Assembly (NCBI GenBank): GCA_025455985.1
Contig: JALOLM010000084.1
Span: 1-7,893 of the forward strand
DNA length: 7,893 nt
From: Candidatus Nanopelagicales bacterium
GTDB lineage: Bacteria; Actinomycetota; Actinomycetes; S36-B12; UBA10799
Direction: 5' to 3'
The position numbers and the translations under genes are program-made. Under the pieces are notes generated by a model that made no database searches, was not told the DNA's origin, and saw only the letters and a program-made list of their open reading frames with translations. Position 1 is the first letter of the stretch. Each line of letters begins with the position of its first letter. Positions 5,244 to 7,893 of the stretch are shown here, piece after piece.

Positions 5244-5735
5244 ATGGCAGACAGCAGTTTCGACATCGTGAGCAAAGTGGACCGGCAGGAGGTCGACAAC
5301 GCCCTGAACCAGGCCGCCAAGGAACTGTCGCAGCGCTTCGACTTCAAGAACACCGGCGCGGGGATCACCTGGAACGGCGAGTTGTCGGTGGAGATCGTCG
5401 CCGGGACCGAGGAACGGGCATCGGCGGCCCTCGATGTGTTCCGCGACAAGCTGGTCAAACGCCAGATCTCCTTGAAGTCTTTCAAAGCCGACGACCCGCG
5501 GGTCTCGGGCAAGGAGTACAAGATCGCGGGCAGTTTCCAGGCCGGTCTGAGCACCGAGAACGCCAAGAAGATCGCCAAGCTCATCCGTGACGAAGGCCCG
5601 AAGGGCGTGAAGACACAGGTGCAGGGCGATGAGCTTCGGGTGTCTGCGAAGTCGCGCGACGCCCTCCAGGAGGTCATCGCTCTGGTCAAAGAGCAGGACC
5701 TCGACTTCGCGGTGCAGTTCGTCAACTACCGCTGA
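5244..5735 (+). CDS. yajQ: YajQ family nucleotide-binding protein (UPF0234)
   Basis: At 163 aa it is exactly the usual length of the family. It opens with the hallmark segment FDIVSKVDRQEVDNALNQAA and RFDFKNTGAGI, and later has VFRDKLVKRQISLKSF, GKEYKIAGSFQAGLS and KKIAKLIRDEGPKGVKTQVQ, ending VQFVNYR. YajQ proteins have two ferredoxin-like (RRM-like) halves and bind nucleotides or RNA. Xanthomonas and Pseudomonas members are reported to bind c-di-GMP and act as effectors with a transcription factor. Whether actinobacterial members do so is not known to me. The position next to a c-di-GMP phosphodiesterase-like gene makes this worth testing. The ATG at 5244 is supported by the family N terminus and the -10 box 6 nt upstream. 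It converges on the NuoI-like gene. Confidence 0.96.
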   Translation: MADSSFDIVSKVDRQEVDNALNQAAKELSQRFDFKNTGAGITWNGELSVEIVAGTEERASAALDVFRDKLVKRQISLKSFKADDPRVSGKEYKIAGSFQAGLSTENAKKIAKLIRDEGPKGVKTQVQGDELRVSAKSRDALQEVIALVKEQDLDFAVQFVNYR

Positions 5736-5764
5736 GTGGGGGTCAGGACCCACGCGGCTGCGTG
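5736..5764 (+). terminator. Overlapping hairpins directly after the yajQ stop
   Basis: GTGGG (5736-5740) can pair with CCCAC (5749-5753), and CACGC (5751-5755) can pair with GCGTG (5760-5764). The two 5-bp stems share bases and exclude each other. They are GC-rich and lie right at the stop codon, but no U-tract follows. Confidence 0.3.
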
Positions 5765-5786
5765 ACCAACCTCCCCGGACACAACG

Positions 5787-5854
5787 GTGAGAGGTTGTGC
5801 GATTAGTTGGCGAAGACACGCGTGGAACCGCTAACGAAGGCCACAACCTCTCAC
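5787..5854. terminator. 13-bp perfect inverted repeat, possible bidirectional terminator
   Basis: GTGAGAGGTTGTG (5787-5799) and CACAACCTCTCAC (5842-5854) are exact inverted repeats separated by 42 nt. The loop can fold further (TTAG 5803-5806 with CTAA 5831-5834). The left arm can instead pair with CAACCTC at 5767-5773. The right arm overlaps the stop codon of the NuoI-like gene. Its position between two convergent genes suggests transcription termination for both, although the long loop and the lack of a U-run are not classical. Confidence 0.4.
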
Positions 5855-6156
5855 GCGTGCGGTTCGCCGTCCTGTGGAACAGCCGTCCATTCGAACACCG
5901 GCTCGGGCGCCTCGGCCGACCATTCCAACGCGTCGAACGGACAGATGTCCACGCACAAGCCACACATCATGCAGGTGCGGTAGTCGATCCGGAAACGGTC
6001 CAGGTGCAGGGTCGACCGCTTGCGGGCACCTTCTTGGCGCACCTCGAGATGAGCGTCGAGTTCCATACACCAGACCGGACAGGCCCGGATGCACAACATG
6101 CAGCTGGTGCAGTTGTCGGCGATCAGGTCCAGCGATGCCCGTGGGGTCACTGCCAT
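5851..6156 (-). CDS. NuoI-like 2x[4Fe-4S] ferredoxin subunit
   Basis: This 101-aa cytoplasmic iron-sulphur protein has two complete CxxCxxCxxxCP motifs: Cys16, 19, 22, 26 and Cys62, 65, 68, 72. The surrounding signature, with CTSCMLCIRACPVWC and later YRTCMMCGLCVDICPFDAL, is that of complex I NuoI and the related hydrogenase ferredoxin subunits, which carry clusters N6a and N6b. It is much shorter than a usual NuoI (about 160-210 aa) because it lacks the N-terminal membrane-associated part. ATG 6156 is chosen because the NuoI-type sequence begins right after it; longer readings upstream are NuoC-like gene read in another frame. It overlaps the NuoC-like gene by 10 bp and ends the operon. It probably passes electrons from ferredoxin to the NuoB-like subunit, which is an inference. 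Confidence 0.9.
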   Translation of the reverse strand: MAVTPRASLDLIADNCTSCMLCIRACPVWCMELDAHLEVRQEGARKRSTLHLDRFRIDYRTCMMCGLCVDICPFDALEWSAEAPEPVFEWTAVPQDGEPHA

Positions 6157-6545
6157 GGCGTCCCCGGAGGCTGCTGGGTGCGCGCGGGCTTGGCCGGATC
6201 GACCGCTCCTGGCCACGGCTGCAGGCGGGGGGCCAAGGCCGAGTCCTTGCGCAGGGGCGGTTCCGAACCGCTCTCGAGCAACAGGGGCCGCGGATCGGGA
6301 CTGCCTTCGAACCGGACCCCGAACATCTCGGCGGTCTCCCTTTCGTGCCAGAGGGCACTGGGAAAGAGATCCGCGACCGAAGCCACCGGAGCCGGGGCGC
6401 TGACCAGGTGGGATCGGGCGGGTTCGGCGCTGCGCAGCACACACGCGGTGATGATCACCGCACCGTCGTCATCGATGGCGCTCAGCCAGTCGAGGACGTC
6501 GAAACCCTGCTCGCGCAACGCCAGGAGTTGCTCCCGCCAGGTCAT
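6147..6545 (-). CDS. NuoC-like (complex I 30-kDa subunit family) protein
   Basis: This 132-aa protein carries the family signature LWHERETAEMFGVRFEGSPD (65-84), where the conserved ER-E-x3-MFG motif is diagnostic for the 30-kDa subunit of complex I and its hydrogenase relatives. It is followed by a PLRKDSAL (97-104) and WPGAVDP (111-117) tail. The N-terminal half with LDWLSAIDDDG matches the family's start. It is shorter than stand-alone NuoC (about 180-220 aa). The family normally clamps NuoB and NuoD together in the hydrophilic arm. ATG 6545 overlaps the NuoB-like stop as ATGA, so the two are translationally coupled. The 3' end overlaps the NuoI-like start by 10 bp. No NuoD follows, which is unusual for this subunit. 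Confidence 0.88.
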   Translation of the reverse strand: MTWREQLLALREQGFDVLDWLSAIDDDGAVIITACVLRSAEPARSHLVSAPAPVASVADLFPSALWHERETAEMFGVRFEGSPDPRPLLLESGSEPPLRKDSALAPRLQPWPGAVDPAKPARTQQPPGTPWQ

Positions 6546-6916
6546 GCCAAGGCCTCCAGGACGGCGTCGCGCAATGCCTGCGGCCGGGGCGGACACCCGG
6601 GAACCAGCACGTCGGCAGTGATCCCCTGCTCGACCGCGTAGGAATCCCAATACGGTCCGCCGGACAGCGTGCACACCCCGTAGGCGACGATCAGCCGGGG
6701 CTGAGGGACCGCGGCGATCTCGCGAGCCACCAAGTCGGCGGCCGCGCGGGTCACGGTGCCGGCAACCACGACGACTGTGGGCCCCTCGATGCCCGCCAAC
6801 TCCTCGCTGGCCCGGATGGCTTCCGCACTGCCGGCCTCAACCCCACAGCAGGCGAGATTGAGATACCGGACATCCACGCAAACGACTGTATTGCCCCACA
6901 GGTACCGTAGATCCAT
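6542..6916 (-). CDS. NuoB-like (complex I / [NiFe]-hydrogenase small-subunit family) protein
   Basis: This 124-aa protein has the four cysteines of the N2-type cluster: Cys23-Cys24 in LACCGVE, Cys82 in YGVCTLSGG and Cys108 in VPGCPPRPQAL. VVAGTVT (50-56) is the other family hallmark. In complex I this subunit carries the terminal cluster that reduces quinone. It is shorter than normal NuoB (about 160-180 aa): the segment between the CC pair and GTVT is compressed to about 25 residues and lacks the usual RFG-F-SPRQAD stretch near the quinone pocket, so it may belong to a divergent or hydrogenase-4-like branch. ATG 6916 has GAGG 8 nt upstream. Longer readings would run across the korA promoter region. 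It is the first gene of the - operon, divergent from korA. Confidence 0.88.
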   Translation of the reverse strand: MDLRYLWGNTVVCVDVRYLNLACCGVEAGSAEAIRASEELAGIEGPTVVVVAGTVTRAAADLVAREIAAVPQPRLIVAYGVCTLSGGPYWDSYAVEQGITADVLVPGCPPRPQALRDAVLEALA

Positions 6917-7026
6917 GCACCACGCCTCAACCGATCGGCGATGTTCCCACGACGCATAGGGTTGCGTTGGCCCGCACCCCGGAACCTGCCAGATACTTGA
7001 ATGAGGAATCAACAGCAAGGATAGAC
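6917..7026. promoter_or_regulatory. Divergent promoter region between the NuoB-like gene and korA
   Basis: 110 bp separate the two start codons. For korA, TTGGCC (6967-6972) and GATACT (6992-6997) are a possible -35/-10 with a longish 19-bp spacer, which would give a short leader containing the Shine-Dalgarno. On the - strand GAGG (complement of 6925-6928) is a ribosome-binding site for the NuoB-like gene. CCGATCGG (6931-6938) is a small perfect palindrome just upstream. The promoter calls are by eye and tentative. Confidence 0.35.
7017..7021 (+). promoter_or_regulatory. Shine-Dalgarno of korA
   Basis: AAGGA lies 5 nt before the GTG at 7027 and fixes this start. An upstream ATG at 7001 runs into TAG after seven codons and is not the start. 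Confidence 0.7.
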
Positions 7027-7893
7027 GTGGTTAACGCCCTACCGAAGAAGACCGTCCGCCTCAACCGGGTCATCGTTCGTTTCGCTGGCGACTCCGGCGA
7101 CGGCATGCAACTGACCGGGGACAGGTTCACCTGGGAGTCGGCCGCCAACGGCAACGACCTGTCGACGCTGCCCGACTTCCCGGCCGAAATCCGCGCCCCA
7201 CAAGGCACTCTGCCGGGCGTCAGCGCGTTCCAATTGCACTTCGCAGACCACGACATCCTGACCCCAGGCGATGCCCCGGACGTGCTGGTGGCGATGAACC
7301 CCGCGGCGCTGATGGCCAGCCTGCCGCTGCTCAAACCGGGTGCGGAGATCATCGTCAACACCGACGAGTTCACCAAACGCAACCTCACGAAGATCGGCCT
7401 GGCCGTCAGCCCTCTGGACGACGGCACGCTATCCAACTACTCAGTGCATCCGGTGGGTCTGACGTCGTTGACCGTGGAAGCGCTGGCCGGTTCCAGCTTG
7501 GGCAAGAAGGACGCGGAGCGGGCGAAGAACATGTTCGCCCTCGGTCTGCTCAGCTGGCTCTACCACCGCGACCTCGAGGCCACCGAGAACTTCCTGAGTG
7601 ACAAGTTCTCGCGCAAGCCCGAGATCCTCAAGGCCAACATCACCGCCCTGCACGCCGGCTACAACTACGGCGACACCACTGAGGACTTCGTGGTCCGCTA
7701 CGAGGTCGCGCCGGCACCCATGCCTGCCGGCACCTACCGCAACATCAGCGGAAACCTGGCGCTGTCGTACGGCCTGATCACTGCGGCCCGCCGAGCCGGC
7801 CTCCCGCTGTTCCTGGGGTCCTACCCGATCACCCCGGCCAGTGACATCCTGCACGAACTGAGCCGGCACAAGGGTTTCAACGTCACGACCTTC
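7027..7893 (+). CDS. korA: 2-oxoglutarate:ferredoxin oxidoreductase subunit alpha (fused gamma-alpha), 3' truncated
   Basis: The first 289 residues of a 2-oxoacid:ferredoxin oxidoreductase alpha subunit are present; the frame is open to the right edge. The N-terminal gamma-type domain begins VIVRFAGDSGDGMQLTGDRF (15-34), the glycine-rich signature of this domain, and includes FPAEIRAPQGTLPGVSAFQL. The alpha (pyrimidine-binding) domain starts near residue 240 with GNLALSYGLITAA and reaches FLGSYPITPASDILHELS (262-279), a strong KorA signature. With KorB it oxidatively decarboxylates 2-oxoglutarate to succinyl-CoA and reduces ferredoxin, an alternative or reverse TCA step in the cytoplasm. GTG 7027 follows AAGGA. 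The divergent operon encodes complex I-like iron-sulphur subunits that could re-oxidise this ferredoxin. korB would be expected just beyond the window. Confidence 0.95.
   Translation, partial: MVNALPKKTVRLNRVIVRFAGDSGDGMQLTGDRFTWESAANGNDLSTLPDFPAEIRAPQGTLPGVSAFQLHFADHDILTPGDAPDVLVAMNPAALMASLPLLKPGAEIIVNTDEFTKRNLTKIGLAVSPLDDGTLSNYSVHPVGLTSLTVEALAGSSLGKKDAERAKNMFALGLLSWLYHRDLEATENFLSDKFSRKPEILKANITALHAGYNYGDTTEDFVVRYEVAPAPMPAGTYRNISGNLALSYGLITAARRAGLPLFLGSYPITPASDILHELSRHKGFNVTTF

Noticed and set aside
5787..5854. Integron attC site
   Set aside because: The imperfect palindrome invites the comparison, but the RYYYAAC and GTTRRRY core boxes are not present and there is no cassette gene or integrase.
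5010..5963. 317-codon - frame over tRNA-Tyr and yajQ
   Set aside because: It crosses a complete tRNA and is antisense to yajQ; there is no recognisable domain.
5851..6444. Longer 197-aa version of the NuoI-like protein
   Set aside because: The added N terminus is low-complexity and comes from reading the NuoC-like gene in another frame. The family sequence begins at ATG 6156.
6147..6674. Longer 175-aa NuoC-like start at 6674
   Set aside because: The extension is the NuoB-like gene read in another frame. ATG 6545 gives the usual ATGA overlap and the family N terminus.
6542..7018. Longer 158-aa NuoB-like start at 7018
   Set aside because: It would cover the korA upstream region, and the extra residues do not look like NuoB. 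ATG 6916 has GAGG at a good distance.
1..7893. CRISPR array, phage genes, toxin-antitoxin or defence system
   Set aside because: I saw no regularly spaced short repeats, no integrase or structural phage genes, and no toxin or nuclease motifs on either strand.

Overview
The window looks like a chromosomal segment of a high-GC actinobacterium (Actinomycetota). The codon use is strongly GC-rich, several genes start with GTG, and TANNNT -10 boxes sit directly in front of start codons. The order tRNA-Thr, tRNA-Met, rpmG, HadA-like, HadB-like, then murB facing an aminotransferase, resembles actinobacterial chromosomes as I remember them (thrT-metT-rpmG-hadAB near secE/nusG). Both ends of the window cut genes.

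Region 1 (1-600): the 3' end of a class I aminotransferase on + runs towards murB on -. The 272 bases between their stop codons are not ordinary spacer. They hold a second copy of the last ~101 bp of murB and a ~146-bp, relatively AT-rich stretch bounded by imperfect inverted repeats, so a small rearrangement or mobile-element scar lies next to an essential cell-wall gene.

Region 2 (496-2729, all -): read in transcription order this is tRNA-Thr(GGT), tRNA-Met(CAT), rpmG (ribosomal protein L33, 54 aa, short and easily missed), a HadA-like and a HadB-like hot-dog dehydratase pair, and murB. Spacing is tight (24 bp, 50 bp, a 4-bp GTGA overlap, then TAG directly followed by GTG), so a shared transcript is likely.

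Region 3 (2730-5735): a 763-aa membrane GGDEF-EAL protein and yajQ, both on +, enclose a tRNA-Tyr on -. The GGDEF half has lost key catalytic residues while the EAL half keeps its own, so the protein is probably a c-di-GMP phosphodiesterase. YajQ proteins bind c-di-GMP in some bacteria, so the pair could be a local signalling circuit. Both genes have a TANNNT box exactly 6 nt before the start codon, which suggests leaderless mRNAs.

Region 4 (5736-7893): after a structured convergent spacer comes a compact - operon of three complex I-like hydrophilic subunits (NuoB-like, NuoC-like, NuoI-like). It is divergent from korA, the fused gamma-alpha subunit of 2-oxoglutarate:ferredoxin oxidoreductase, which runs off the window. 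No NuoD-like large subunit and no membrane subunits are next to this trio. The Kor/Nuo-like pairing suggests ferredoxin-linked electron transfer, with an unusually reduced or split complex I-like module as the most interesting biological feature here.
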